DNA of 33,852 nucleotides from Aquibacillus saliphilus (GTDB lineage Bacteria > Bacillota > Bacilli > Bacillales > Amphibacillaceae), in assembly GCF_020404745.1 (NCBI RefSeq), contig NZ_JAIZAP010000030.1, positions 1 through 33,852 of the forward strand. The letters run 5' to 3'. How positions within the stretch are numbered: position 1 is the first letter of the stretch; the number at the start of each line of letters is the position of its first letter. The position numbers and the translations under genes are program-made. This document shows positions 7,219-15,900 of the stretch, piece by piece. Below the pieces are notes generated by a model. It made no database searches. It was not told the origin of the DNA and saw only the letters and a list, made by a program, of their open reading frames with translations.

Positions 7219-7562
7219 TCACTTGTTAAGTAATAATCTACCATCGTCCAAATTTTCAAACAATTAACTTGTGAGAAAATCTAACAAGGTAATTTAGAGG
7301 GTCTTTTTATGAATTCGCTTTCTTATGCATAAGACTAATGTCAAGAAGCTATTGGAGAGAAATAATATTTTTTGAAAATTTAGTTTAATTATCCGAATTA
7401 TCCTAACAAATCGGCTTTCAATCAATAATTTACCTTTACTAAATGAAATAAATTCATCAATAAATATATCCCTCAAAATTAATGGACCAGCTTATCTGAA
7501 ATTATCTAGTTTTTCTACAGTATTTTTGTTAATCTTTAAGGTGGAAGATAACGTGGAAGAAC
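7219..7562. other. Divergent intergenic region amtB / yutJ-like
   Basis: AT-rich DNA between the divergent amtB and NADH dehydrogenase-like genes. I see no gene in it: a 60-codon minus-strand frame at 7294-7476 has no ribosome binding site and an AT-driven composition (runs of Ile, Lys, Phe). It must hold the amtB promoter, but no clear -35/-10 pair stands out. Confidence 0.4.
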
Positions 7563-7590
7563 TTGCTATTATTTGTTTTTAAACTATATT
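7563..7590 (+). promoter_or_regulatory. Probable SigA promoter of the yutJ-like gene
   Basis: TTGCTA (7563-7568) and TATATT (7585-7590) are 16 bp apart and lie 20 nt before the ATG at 7611. This also argues against the longer reading frame that would start inside the promoter. Confidence 0.5.
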
Positions 7591-7610
7591 TAAAAGGATT
7601 GGTGTTATCT

Positions 7611-8672
7611 ATGAAAAGATTGGTCATTTTAGGTGGTGGATACGGTGGTATGAAAGTACTGCAAACGTTAATGGAAACTGGGATATCAGGTAGCATCCAA
7701 GTTACTCTAATTGACAGAAACCCGTATCACTCCCTAAAAACGGAATTTTATACGATTGCTGCCGGTACATCAGCTGATAAGGACGTACGGGTTGAATTTC
7801 CAATACATGATCAAATAGAAAGGGTTTATGGTGAAATTGAACAGATCGATACAATAAATCAACAAATTATCTTTCTAGACAGAAGTGAATCCATTCCTTA
7901 TGATTACTTAGTTATTGGTTTAGGTTGCGAGGATAACTATCACGGCGTTTCAGGAGCAGTCGAGTTCACAAATAGTGTTCAAACAATCTCTAAGGCTAGA
8001 CATGCAGGCTTAGCAGTTGGAGAGGCAAGCGCGTACGGAAAAATATCCGTTGTTGGAGCTGGATTGAGTGGGATTGAGGTCGCTTCTGAGATAAGAGAAA
8101 GTAGACCAGATCTTAATATTCGCTTATTAGATCGCGGCTCATCGGTACTAAGTGCTTTTGAACCAAAAGTCCAAGAATATGTAGAAGAATGGTTTGAAAA
8201 AAATGATGTTGAAGTAATTCACAATGCCAATGTTGAATATGTAGAGAAAGATGGCGTATGTAATAATGGCATTTGTTATGTTAATGATGTAACGATATGG
8301 ACAGCTGGGGTACGTCCAAATCATTTAATCGAGGATCTTCCATTTAAAAAAGATCCCCAAGGTAAAGTCATCCTAAATGATTACCTGCAAGTCCCATCAC
8401 ATACCAATGTTTATGTAGTCGGGGATTGCGCCTCATCAAATTACTCGCCCAATGCGCAATTAGCTGGGAAACAAGGTGAACAAGTCGGAGACGTATTAGT
8501 TGCTGTATTATATAACCGAGTACTCCAAAAGCCCGGCCCGATTAAATTAAAAGGACAACTTGGCTCATTAGGTAAATCCGATGGCTTTGGCAATATGTAT
8601 AAACAATCAGTTACTGGATTGTTGCCACGCTTAGCTAAGACTGGGGTTCTTTGGTTAAACAGAAGACATTAA
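7611..8672 (+). CDS. yutJ: NADH dehydrogenase-like FAD oxidoreductase (YutJ-like)
   Basis: A 353-residue pyridine nucleotide-disulphide oxidoreductase of the type II NADH dehydrogenase group. The N-terminal FAD-binding motif is LVILGGGYGGMKVLQ (about 4-18). The second dinucleotide motif, SVVGAGLSGIEVASE (about 146-160), binds NAD(P)H. TIWTAGVRPN and VYVVGDCAS are the usual FAD-contact blocks. There is no redox-active CxxC pair, which fits a quinone- or flavin-directed NADH dehydrogenase rather than a disulphide reductase. Length and start agree with B. subtilis YutJ (about 355 residues). I chose the ATG at 7611 because a promoter lies just upstream and the preceding in-frame codons look non-coding. 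The gene stands alone and ends at a strong terminator. Its electron acceptor is unknown; membrane association is inferred. Confidence 0.85.
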   Translation: MKRLVILGGGYGGMKVLQTLMETGISGSIQVTLIDRNPYHSLKTEFYTIAAGTSADKDVRVEFPIHDQIERVYGEIEQIDTINQQIIFLDRSESIPYDYLVIGLGCEDNYHGVSGAVEFTNSVQTISKARHAGLAVGEASAYGKISVVGAGLSGIEVASEIRESRPDLNIRLLDRGSSVLSAFEPKVQEYVEEWFEKNDVEVIHNANVEYVEKDGVCNNGICYVNDVTIWTAGVRPNHLIEDLPFKKDPQGKVILNDYLQVPSHTNVYVVGDCASSNYSPNAQLAGKQGEQVGDVLVAVLYNRVLQKPGPIKLKGQLGSLGKSDGFGNMYKQSVTGLLPRLAKTGVLWLNRRH

Positions 8673-8701
8673 TAATAAGTAGCATGCATACTAATTCTTT
8701 A

Positions 8702-8755
8702 AGAAAAACTCTACATTCGACAAGAATCTATTAGGGGCCGAATGTGAGTTTTTCT
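8702..8755 (+). terminator. Bidirectional terminator after the yutJ-like gene
   Basis: Arms AGAAAAACTCTACATTCG (8702-8719) and CGAATGTGAGTTTTTCT (8739-8755) pair with one mismatch; T-runs occur on both strands. It also serves the end of the convergent pentapeptide gene. Confidence 0.75.
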
Positions 8756-8784
8756 AATGCACTAAACCCCTAAGTAGTGGCTCG

Positions 8785-9417
8785 TTACTCCTTAATAACC
8801 AAACCAAGTAATCTAGCAAAGCCTATTGCCTGGTCGGGTGAGACTTCACATCCCTCTAATTCGGCAAAAGTTACCATCAGTTCGTCAAATCGACAACTAC
8901 TCAAGTCCATACCTTTTAATGGCGCATTAGAAAAATTAGCCCCATTTATTTCACTATCTTTAAACTCCACTTTTTGAAACGCACACTCATAGAAATCACC
9001 ATTGTTTAAGGAACAATTTTCAAATTTGACCTGTTTTAACTTTGAAAAGCCAAACGAAGACAAATTACCATGACATTTATCAAATAGGACATTTCCTAGT
9101 GTCGTTTCAGATAGATTAATACCGAGCATTTTTGATCCTTTGAATTCTACTCTATGTATTATACCCCCACTAAAATCCGCGTTGGACAAATCACAGTCCT
9201 CAAAAATAACATCAGTTAATTCTATCTTTCTAAATATGACATTCTCAAAAGTGACGTTCTTAAAAACAACTTGGTCAAAAGTGACACGATCAATCTCTTC
9301 TTCAGTTATGGAACAGTCACTTATTATACATCTGTCAAAAATAGGCTCATCTTCTACTTCAAACCTCTTCACTGGTAAATCAGATGGGATTTTGGGTTGT
9401 TGAACACTTTTCGCCAT
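8785..9417 (-). CDS. Qnr-like pentapeptide-repeat protein
   Basis: A 210-residue protein built of pentapeptide repeats (A/N-[D/L/F]-x-x, centre Phe or Leu) that fold into a right-handed beta-helix. Repeats run from about residue 25 to 190, for example FKNVTFENVIFRKIELTDVI, LSNADFSGG, INGANFSNA and LKGMDLSSC. The C-terminus PDQAIGFARLLGLVIKE matches the position and character of the C-terminal dimerisation helix of Qnr proteins, which mimic DNA and protect DNA gyrase and topoisomerase IV from quinolones. Total length is also Qnr-like (about 210-220). I chose the ATG at 9417 because AAAGAGG lies 9 nt upstream. The gene is monocistronic and divergent from the P450 gene. Qnr-type activity is plausible but not proven; many chromosomal pentapeptide proteins have no known role. 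Confidence 0.75.
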   Translation of the reverse strand: MAKSVQQPKIPSDLPVKRFEVEDEPIFDRCIISDCSITEEEIDRVTFDQVVFKNVTFENVIFRKIELTDVIFEDCDLSNADFSGGIIHRVEFKGSKMLGINLSETTLGNVLFDKCHGNLSSFGFSKLKQVKFENCSLNNGDFYECAFQKVEFKDSEINGANFSNAPLKGMDLSSCRFDELMVTFAELEGCEVSPDQAIGFARLLGLVIKE

Positions 9418-9608
9418 TAGGATAAACCTCTTTCCTTCGACTATTTCTCTTAAAAACACTATTCATTTAGTAATTCGCTTGATAAATAAGCTTTCTTATT
9501 CGCATTTATAACAAGAGACAATCTGTGCATAATATCTCTTAGACAAATCATTATAAGCCATCTCTTAAATAATTGCATTTTAAACCTTAAAATATATCAG
9601 CTAATTAA

Positions 9609-10889
<1,281 letters not shown>

Positions 10890-10896
10890 TTCTAAT

Positions 10897-10938
10897 GGGA
10901 CAAGAGGGAACTTAGTTTGGGTGGGTACCTCTCGTCCC
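10897..10938 (+). terminator. Hairpin after the P450 gene
   Basis: GGGAC-AAGAGG pairs with CCTCT-CGTCCC across a 20-nt loop, 8 nt after the stop codon. There is no T-run, so it may be an RNA-stabilising hairpin rather than an efficient terminator. Confidence 0.4.
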
Positions 10939-11033
10939 TGATATTACTCAGATTCCATTTTTCCAAAAGAGTTTATCACTAATCCATTTTAGTCAAATTC
11001 CATTAACAGCGTTCTCTTTAAGATACTTCCTCA

Positions 11034-12254
11034 TCAGAATGATTTGAAGTAAGAAAGATCAACAGTCTCAGCCATTATCTTATATCCGGCATCATTGGGA
11101 TGTAAATGATCTCCTGAATCATATTTCGGAAGAAAGCGCTCAGGATCTTCGGGATCCCTGAGTGTTTTATCAAAGTCTATCACTCCATCAAACTCTCCAC
11201 TATTTCTAATCCAGTCATTTACCTCCTGACGTGTTTTTTCACCTTTCGATGTGTACATTCCTGAACCTTTAAAAGGAGTTAAAGTCCCACCGTAAATTTT
11301 AAGTCCTTGATCATGAGTAGCGTTGATGATTTCACTCATTCTCTCAATGATTTTTTCTGGATTATAATCTGGATGATGTCTAATATCATTTAATCCTTGG
11401 TGTAAGATTACTGCTTTGACACCTGTTTGTCTGAAAACATCTCGATTCAGCCTCGAAAATGCATTTTCACCTTTTTTAGGTTCACTGTTGATTATTTGAT
11501 TGGCAGAGATTCCTGCGTTCAACACAGACATATTAATATCCGATGTGTCCTGAAATCGTTTCGCTAAAAAATCAGGCCATCGATGATTGGCATTTAATGT
11601 CGAATGATTTCCGTTCGCAATAGAACTTCCCAATACAACAATGGCTCCTTTGACAGAAGGGTTTGGTATTACGTCCACCCCGTCCAACCAAAACCATGCT
11701 TCTTCTTTTTTAAAGGTTGAATCATTGGTGTCCGAAACACGGTTTCCTGATGAAATATAAGTATTTTGCATAGAATGTGGATGCCATGTTGTCGGTCCCG
11801 TATCATCGTCAACATAAAGACTTACCGCAAGCTCCTCTTGACTGTTAACCTCAAAAGAGATCGGATCACTAAATTCTTTTTTCCCAGGAGCGATTGTTAC
11901 CTCCTGTTCCCCGCCAAATGTAACCTGTTGGTCTGTTTCGGGAATAATCTCAGATCCATTTTTTGAAACTGCTACATGTACCTGTTTGATAGATAAAGGG
12001 GCCGAACCAAATGTATTGGCTAAACGAATGCGCATTTTTTTGCCGGCTATTTGAGGATGGATAATTAATCGAATGGTTTGATTTTCAAAACCTTTATGAG
12101 AAACTCCGTCTTCAAAAGGGGATTGCATACTTGCAGTCCAAGTGCCTATCCAATTTCCTTTATCATGCACTTCGCTTGAAGATTGCCACTCCCTAATGCC
12201 GTATATGCTAAAGATAATAATAAATGTGATAAAAACATATAATAACCGTTTCAT
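11034..12254 (-). CDS. Membrane-anchored or secreted SGNH/GDSL hydrolase
   Basis: A 406-residue protein. Residues 1-20 (MKRLLYVFITFIIIFSIYGI) are a signal peptide or membrane anchor, so the enzyme acts outside the membrane. Residues 30-200 form a beta-rich domain seen in front of many GDSL esterases. The hydrolase domain follows: block I VVLGSSIANG with nucleophile Ser211, block II NAGIS (Gly248), block III HQGLND (Asn289) and block V DHLHPND (Asp382, His385). The normal GDS motif reads GSS, with Ser210 replacing the Asp; the catalytic Ser, Asp and His are all kept. I chose the ATG at 12254 because the hydrophobic leader begins there and GGAAGGGCGAG lies upstream. Likely an esterase or carbohydrate deacetylase; the substrate is unknown. 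No operon partner is visible. Confidence 0.85.
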   Translation of the reverse strand: MKRLLYVFITFIIIFSIYGIREWQSSSEVHDKGNWIGTWTASMQSPFEDGVSHKGFENQTIRLIIHPQIAGKKMRIRLANTFGSAPLSIKQVHVAVSKNGSEIIPETDQQVTFGGEQEVTIAPGKKEFSDPISFEVNSQEELAVSLYVDDDTGPTTWHPHSMQNTYISSGNRVSDTNDSTFKKEEAWFWLDGVDVIPNPSVKGAIVVLGSSIANGNHSTLNANHRWPDFLAKRFQDTSDINMSVLNAGISANQIINSEPKKGENAFSRLNRDVFRQTGVKAVILHQGLNDIRHHPDYNPEKIIERMSEIINATHDQGLKIYGGTLTPFKGSGMYTSKGEKTRQEVNDWIRNSGEFDGVIDFDKTLRDPEDPERFLPKYDSGDHLHPNDAGYKIMAETVDLSYFKSF

Positions 12255-12540
12255 ACTATTCTCGCCCTTCCTATTGATTAGGTAGGTTATTGCTCCCATA
12301 TAAGATTAATTCGATATGTGAATCGTTTTTACTGCTGTCATTTTAGCATTAATGACATTTTTCATTTCGAATACTTTAAAGACTGTAACGTTTCGCATGA
12401 ATGTTCAATTACTTTTGGCGGTTGAATTTTTCAATAGAAGCCCTCTTATGAAGTCTAATGTGTAATGTAGTCAGGGAAATCATAATGATTTTAGATCCCA
12501 GATATTAAATTTGCAAATCATCAGTTCAATTCCCTAAATT

Positions 12541-12572
12541 AAAAGTACTGCCCAATAATTTGGACAGTACTT
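12541..12572 (-). terminator. Terminator of the acidic protein gene
   Basis: On the minus strand AAGTACTGTCC pairs with GGGCAGTACTT, followed by TTTTAATTT. It lies 10 nt after the stop codon at 12582. Confidence 0.75.
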
Positions 12573-12581
12573 CCCTTCATT

Positions 12582-13232
12582 TTATACGTGATCGTCCATG
12601 GCGCTTATATTATCCATATGACTTGCTATCATGGCTATGATGGTACTTGCTTCTTCCTTACTAAACATAAAGCTTGTTTCATCTTTTAACAAATCCTCAT
12701 CATCTGTCCATATACGGTTAATTCTTTTTAATACACCATCACCCGTCTCTTGGGCAACCCCGAACTGATAAGATACTTCCACTTCGTTTTCTAGGTAATA
12801 CGCGGTCACCTCTGGAGTTTCCCATTCTATATCAATATCGTCTATTAATAACTCCTCTTCAATCTTGTTTGAATCATGATCATCCGTTTCAACTTCAATT
12901 ATTTCGTCTTCGATAAAATCATCATCCATATAAATATGCAAACTTTCATGGACAGTATCAATAATATCCTCTATATCTGGCAGGACTACCTTACTGACAT
13001 GACCAAGATCCGCTTCAAAAGATGGAGTATAGAATTCTTCATTATACGGATCAAACAGGATTGTACAAAAATAATCTCTTTCTGCTTCTTCACTATCAAT
13101 GAAGAAGTCTATCCTCGGATGTTTCGCTCCACGTTCAATTGACATATTTCCTTCTTTATCATATTTACTACAAATCGAATTTAGACTATCTCCCAACTCA
13201 CCACAAACTCTGTCAAACCATTCTAAATTCAT
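12582..13232 (-). CDS. Acidic protein of unknown function
   Basis: A 216-residue soluble protein, strongly acidic, with a central run rich in Asp and Glu (DDDFIEDEIIEVETDDHD and EEELLIDDIDIEWE, about 103-140). The N-terminal half (about 1-100) looks like an alpha/beta domain containing Cys12, Cys22 and Cys56. The last 80 residues (TAYYLENEVEVSYQFGVAQE onward) look like a second small domain ending in a helix. There is no signal peptide or membrane segment. I chose the ATG at 13232, which has AAAGGTGGG about 7 nt upstream; a TTG at 13250 would give six more residues. I do not recognise the family. The gene has its own terminator and is divergent from the sugar transporter. The acidity fits a salt-adapted cytoplasm, but is too local to prove it. 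Confidence 0.7.
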   Translation of the reverse strand: MNLEWFDRVCGELGDSLNSICSKYDKEGNMSIERGAKHPRIDFFIDSEEAERDYFCTILFDPYNEEFYTPSFEADLGHVSKVVLPDIEDIIDTVHESLHIYMDDDFIEDEIIEVETDDHDSNKIEEELLIDDIDIEWETPEVTAYYLENEVEVSYQFGVAQETGDGVLKRINRIWTDDEDLLKDETSFMFSKEEASTIIAMIASHMDNISAMDDHV

Positions 13233-13424
13233 AAAATTCCCACCTTTCAAAAGTTATCACCCTTATTATGACCAGCAAATAAGAATCTATTTTTCCGTTG
13301 TATTTTATTTTGAGTTAATCCCTTAATTTTACTATTAGGTGATTTTCACATTTCACAAAATAGTCTAGATTTTAACAAGAATTTAAAGAAGAAAGCGCTA
13401 TAAAGTAAGGGGTTTCATGATAAG

Positions 13425-13453
13425 TTGAATGTACATTACATTGTAAAAACAAT
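13425..13453 (+). promoter_or_regulatory. Probable SigA promoter of the sugar symporter gene
   Basis: TTGAAT (13425-13430) and AACAAT (13448-13453) are 17 bp apart. The -10 is imperfect, but its position just upstream of a cre site supports it. Confidence 0.4.
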
Positions 13454-13454
13454 A

Positions 13455-13470
13455 ATGAAAACGAAAACAT
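13455..13470 (+). promoter_or_regulatory. cre site (CcpA operator)
   Basis: ATGAAAACGAAAACAT fits the Bacillus cre consensus WTGNAANCGNWWNCAW at every position. Lying directly after the proposed -10 element, it would let CcpA block transcription of the sugar symporter when glucose or another preferred sugar is present. A second, weaker candidate (AGAAAGCGCTATAA) is at 13390-13403. Confidence 0.75.
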
Positions 13471-13615
13471 GAACACGATTACAGGAAAAGCAAAACAAAC
13501 TTGGCTAGATTTATGTTAAACAGCAAAAAATGTTAGTAAATTGGCAAATTAAAACCACATATCTGTACTTTTTGTGCTGATATGTATGCAACTCAAGAAT
13601 AGGAGGAGAATTACA

Positions 13616-15043
13616 ATGTTACAAAAACATTCATCATGGTATGTTATTTTAATAGCAATTGCAGCAGGTGTAGCAGGGTTAATGTACGGTTTTGATACAG
13701 CCGTTATTTCGGGGGCAATTGGTTTTCTAGCGGAACGGTATAATTTATCTCCAAGTATGCAGGGGTGGGTCATTTCCTGTGTTATGATCGGCGGAGTACT
13801 TGGTGTTGCACTGTCTGGTTTCTTAAGTGATAAATACGGCCGAAAAAAAATCATGTTCTTATCAGCAATACTATTTATCATTTCTGCATTAGGATCTGCT
13901 TTTGCAACAGGGGTTACTATGTTAGTTTTTGCTAGAATTATTGGCGGTTTAGGGATTGGCTTTGCTTCTGCCTTGTCTGTTACCTATATTAGTGAGTGTG
14001 CGCCACCAGCAATCCGTGGTAGACTTGGCTCTCTTTATCAATTATTTACTATCATCGGAATAAGTGCTACCTTTTACATTAACTATGGTGTAGCGAACAG
14101 TGGTACATATGCATGGGGATTAGAAGAAGGCTGGCGTTGGATGCTTGGTTATGGTGTATTTCCGGGGTTAATCTTTTTTATCCTGTTATTCTTTATCCCG
14201 GAAAGTCCAAGGTTTTTAATGCAAAAGGGACGGGACTCTGAGGCGTTTCAAACCCTTAAGCGAATCAATGGAGAAATAGTTGCTAAACAAGAAACAAAAG
14301 AGATAAAAGCATCCATTGAAACAGAGCACAATACTTCTATAAAACAATTATTGAAGCCTGGTTTGCGAATGGCTATGGGGGTTGGGATTTTTCTTGCACT
14401 GTTTAACCAAGTGATCGGTATGAATGCGGTAACATACTATGGTCCAGATATTTTCCGGATGGTTGGCTTTGCAAATAATACGGAGTTCTTGGCAACAAGT
14501 ATTATAGGTAGTGTGCAGGTAGTCTTTACAATTGTAGCACTTCTGTTAATTGATAAAGTTGGAAGAAAGAAATTGATGGCAGTTGGTTCAAGTTTGATGG
14601 CAGTTTTTATGGTGCTTATTGGAAGTGTATTCTACTTTGAACCTGCGAATAGTGGTCCATTACTAATTGTATTTATAGCTGGTTTCACTGCATCTTTTTG
14701 TGTTTCGATGGGTCCAATTCCTTGGATTATGATTCCAGAAATTTTCCCAAATCATTTGCGCGCTAAAGCTGTTGGTATTGCTACTATGTTCTTATGGGGG
14801 GCAAACTGGGCAGTTGGACAGTTCACGCCAATTCTCATTAATAACATGGGCGGGGCATTTACATTCTGGATGTTCGCAATAATTAACGTGATTTGCTTCA
14901 CCTTTGTAATGACAATTGTTCCAGAAACGAAAAATAAATCACTCGAACAAATTGCACAAATCTGGAAACCAAAAAATATTAATGCAACAGAATTTAAAAA
15001 TGAATTTCAAAAAGATCTAGTCACAAGTGATGTCAGTAAATAA
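13616..15043 (+). CDS. Sugar:H+ symporter, MFS sugar-porter family
   Basis: A 475-residue, 12-segment membrane protein of the sugar porter family (XylE/GLUT type; B. subtilis relatives include CsbC, YwtG and AraE). Family signatures are GFDTAVISGAI in TM1, DKYGRKK between TM2 and TM3, EGWRWMLG, PESPRFLMQKGR after TM6, QVIGMNAVTYYGP in TM7, DKVGRKK between TM8 and TM9, PEIFPNHLRAKA, and PETKNKSLE after TM12. It takes up a monosaccharide such as a hexose or pentose; the substrate cannot be fixed from sequence, and no sugar-catabolic gene lies beside it. The ATG at 13616 has AGGAGG 8 nt upstream. A consensus cre site points to carbon catabolite repression. The gene is monocistronic and ends at a terminator. 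Confidence 0.9.
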   Translation: MLQKHSSWYVILIAIAAGVAGLMYGFDTAVISGAIGFLAERYNLSPSMQGWVISCVMIGGVLGVALSGFLSDKYGRKKIMFLSAILFIISALGSAFATGVTMLVFARIIGGLGIGFASALSVTYISECAPPAIRGRLGSLYQLFTIIGISATFYINYGVANSGTYAWGLEEGWRWMLGYGVFPGLIFFILLFFIPESPRFLMQKGRDSEAFQTLKRINGEIVAKQETKEIKASIETEHNTSIKQLLKPGLRMAMGVGIFLALFNQVIGMNAVTYYGPDIFRMVGFANNTEFLATSIIGSVQVVFTIVALLLIDKVGRKKLMAVGSSLMAVFMVLIGSVFYFEPANSGPLLIVFIAGFTASFCVSMGPIPWIMIPEIFPNHLRAKAVGIATMFLWGANWAVGQFTPILINNMGGAFTFWMFAIINVICFTFVMTIVPETKNKSLEQIAQIWKPKNINATEFKNEFQKDLVTSDVSK

Positions 15044-15174
15044 TGGCTGCAGACAGCTTTAAGAACTGTTGAGTTAGGATACATTATACGTAGAAAATGT
15101 TCGATACATTAAGCAACAAAAATAAACTACTTTTAAACTTACGCACGCCTTGGTGAACTAGCCAAGTGCTGAGC

Positions 15175-15215
15175 AGGAGCTTTCATCCATTGGGTGAAGG
15201 CTCCTTTACTTTTAT
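15175..15215 (+). terminator. Terminator after the sugar symporter
   Basis: The GGAGC...GCTCC stem, with TTCATCC/GGTGAA pairing inside, is followed by TTTACTTTTATG. It is about 130 nt after the stop codon. Confidence 0.65.
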
Positions 15216-15242
15216 GTAATACCATTTTTCAAGTTCTAGAAA

Positions 15243-15437
15243 TTATACTGAATTTAACTCCAAAACCTGAATGTGATCTTGATAAAATATTGTCATTCCC
15301 TTAACGTTGTAAATCCACTTCCTGACGCCACCTCTGTCTTCAAAGCTACCATGGATGTTGAGTGAACTATAGCCCAATTGTAAAACGCCGTCCCGTTTTG
15401 GGTGGTTTATAAAAGGTGACCACTTACTTTTTGACAT
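15243..15437 (-). CDS. Hypothetical small protein or gene remnant
   Basis: A 64-residue open frame (MSKSKWSPFINHPKRDGVL...) with protein-like, mixed codon use, predicted mostly beta-structured and soluble (LQLGYSSLNIHGSF, KWIYNVKGMTIFYQDH). There is no Shine-Dalgarno before its ATG and no terminator after it, and I do not recognise the family. It may be a real small gene or a fragment of a decayed one. Confidence 0.3.
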   Translation of the reverse strand: MSKSKWSPFINHPKRDGVLQLGYSSLNIHGSFEDRGGVRKWIYNVKGMTIFYQDHIQVLELNSV

Positions 15438-15554
15438 GCGTGTACAAAATATGAAAGGAGTAATCTTTTCCTCTGTTTTTATTTAGTTCTCCTTCTCGGT
15501 TTTTCTTTTTCCTTCGTGCCCTATTTTTCATTCTTGTTTGTTTTTAATCACCTA

Positions 15555-15570
15555 AATCAATATATAGTGA
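15555..15570. promoter_or_regulatory. NrdR box 1
   Basis: AATCAATATATAGTGA fits the NrdR consensus acaCwAtATaTwGtgt at all the conserved central positions. Its start is exactly 32 bp from that of box 2, about three helical turns, the usual spacing of paired NrdR boxes. Confidence 0.8.
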
Positions 15571-15581
15571 TTTTTGTCACA
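15566..15581. promoter_or_regulatory. Fnr-like box
   Basis: AGTGATTTTTGTCACA differs from the Fnr/CRP-type consensus TGTGA-N6-TCACA only at the first base. It overlaps the end of NrdR box 1 and lies in the leader of an anaerobic enzyme operon, where Fnr activation in the absence of oxygen is expected. Confidence 0.6.
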
Positions 15582-15586
15582 TATAA

Positions 15587-15602
15587 AAACCATATATAGT
15601 GT
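15587..15602. promoter_or_regulatory. NrdR box 2
   Basis: AAACCATATATAGTGT matches the NrdR consensus with one core mismatch (C for W). It probably overlaps the -10 region, so NrdR, a repressor that responds to ATP/dATP levels, would block transcription of the operon when dNTPs are plentiful. Confidence 0.8.
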
Positions 15603-15636
15603 TAATGTAAATTGTGATAATTGAAAGAAGGTGAAT

Positions 15637-15900
15637 GTGCTGACAATGAAACTATTAAAATTTGAAACTGCTACTTGTCCGAAATGTGCTGTTGTTTCCA
15701 ATTTTTTAATGCAGCAAAGTGTGACATTTGACGTTATTGATGCTGAAAAAAAGCGAGAAATGGCAAATAGCTATCAAATTATGTCGGTGCCAACAACAAT
15801 TTTAATAGCTGATGATCGAACGGAATTGGCACGAAGCATTGGGGTTAATCCCACAGAATTAATGAACATGGTACATACATTCAAAAAGGGAGAGAGATGA
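15637..15900 (+). CDS. Thioredoxin-like protein of the anaerobic RNR operon
   Basis: A short thioredoxin-fold protein of about 87 residues with the redox motif CPKC near the N-terminus (ETATCPKCAVVSNF) and the cis-Pro block MSVPTTIL. It is shorter than classical thioredoxin (about 105) and closer to NrdH/glutaredoxin-like proteins in size. The start is uncertain: AGAAGG lies 5 nt before the GTG at 15637 and 14 nt before the ATG at 15646; I prefer the GTG. Its stop codon overlaps the nrdD start (ATGA), so the two are translationally coupled. The position suggests it supplies electrons to NrdD, as thioredoxin does for some class III reductases in place of formate. That role is inference. Confidence 0.75.
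   Translation: MLTMKLLKFETATCPKCAVVSNFLMQQSVTFDVIDAEKKREMANSYQIMSVPTTILIADDRTELARSIGVNPTELMNMVHTFKKGER

Noticed and set aside
7294-7476. 60-codon minus-strand frame upstream of amtB
   Set aside because: AT-rich composition, no Shine-Dalgarno, and it lies in the region that must hold the amtB and yutJ-like promoters.
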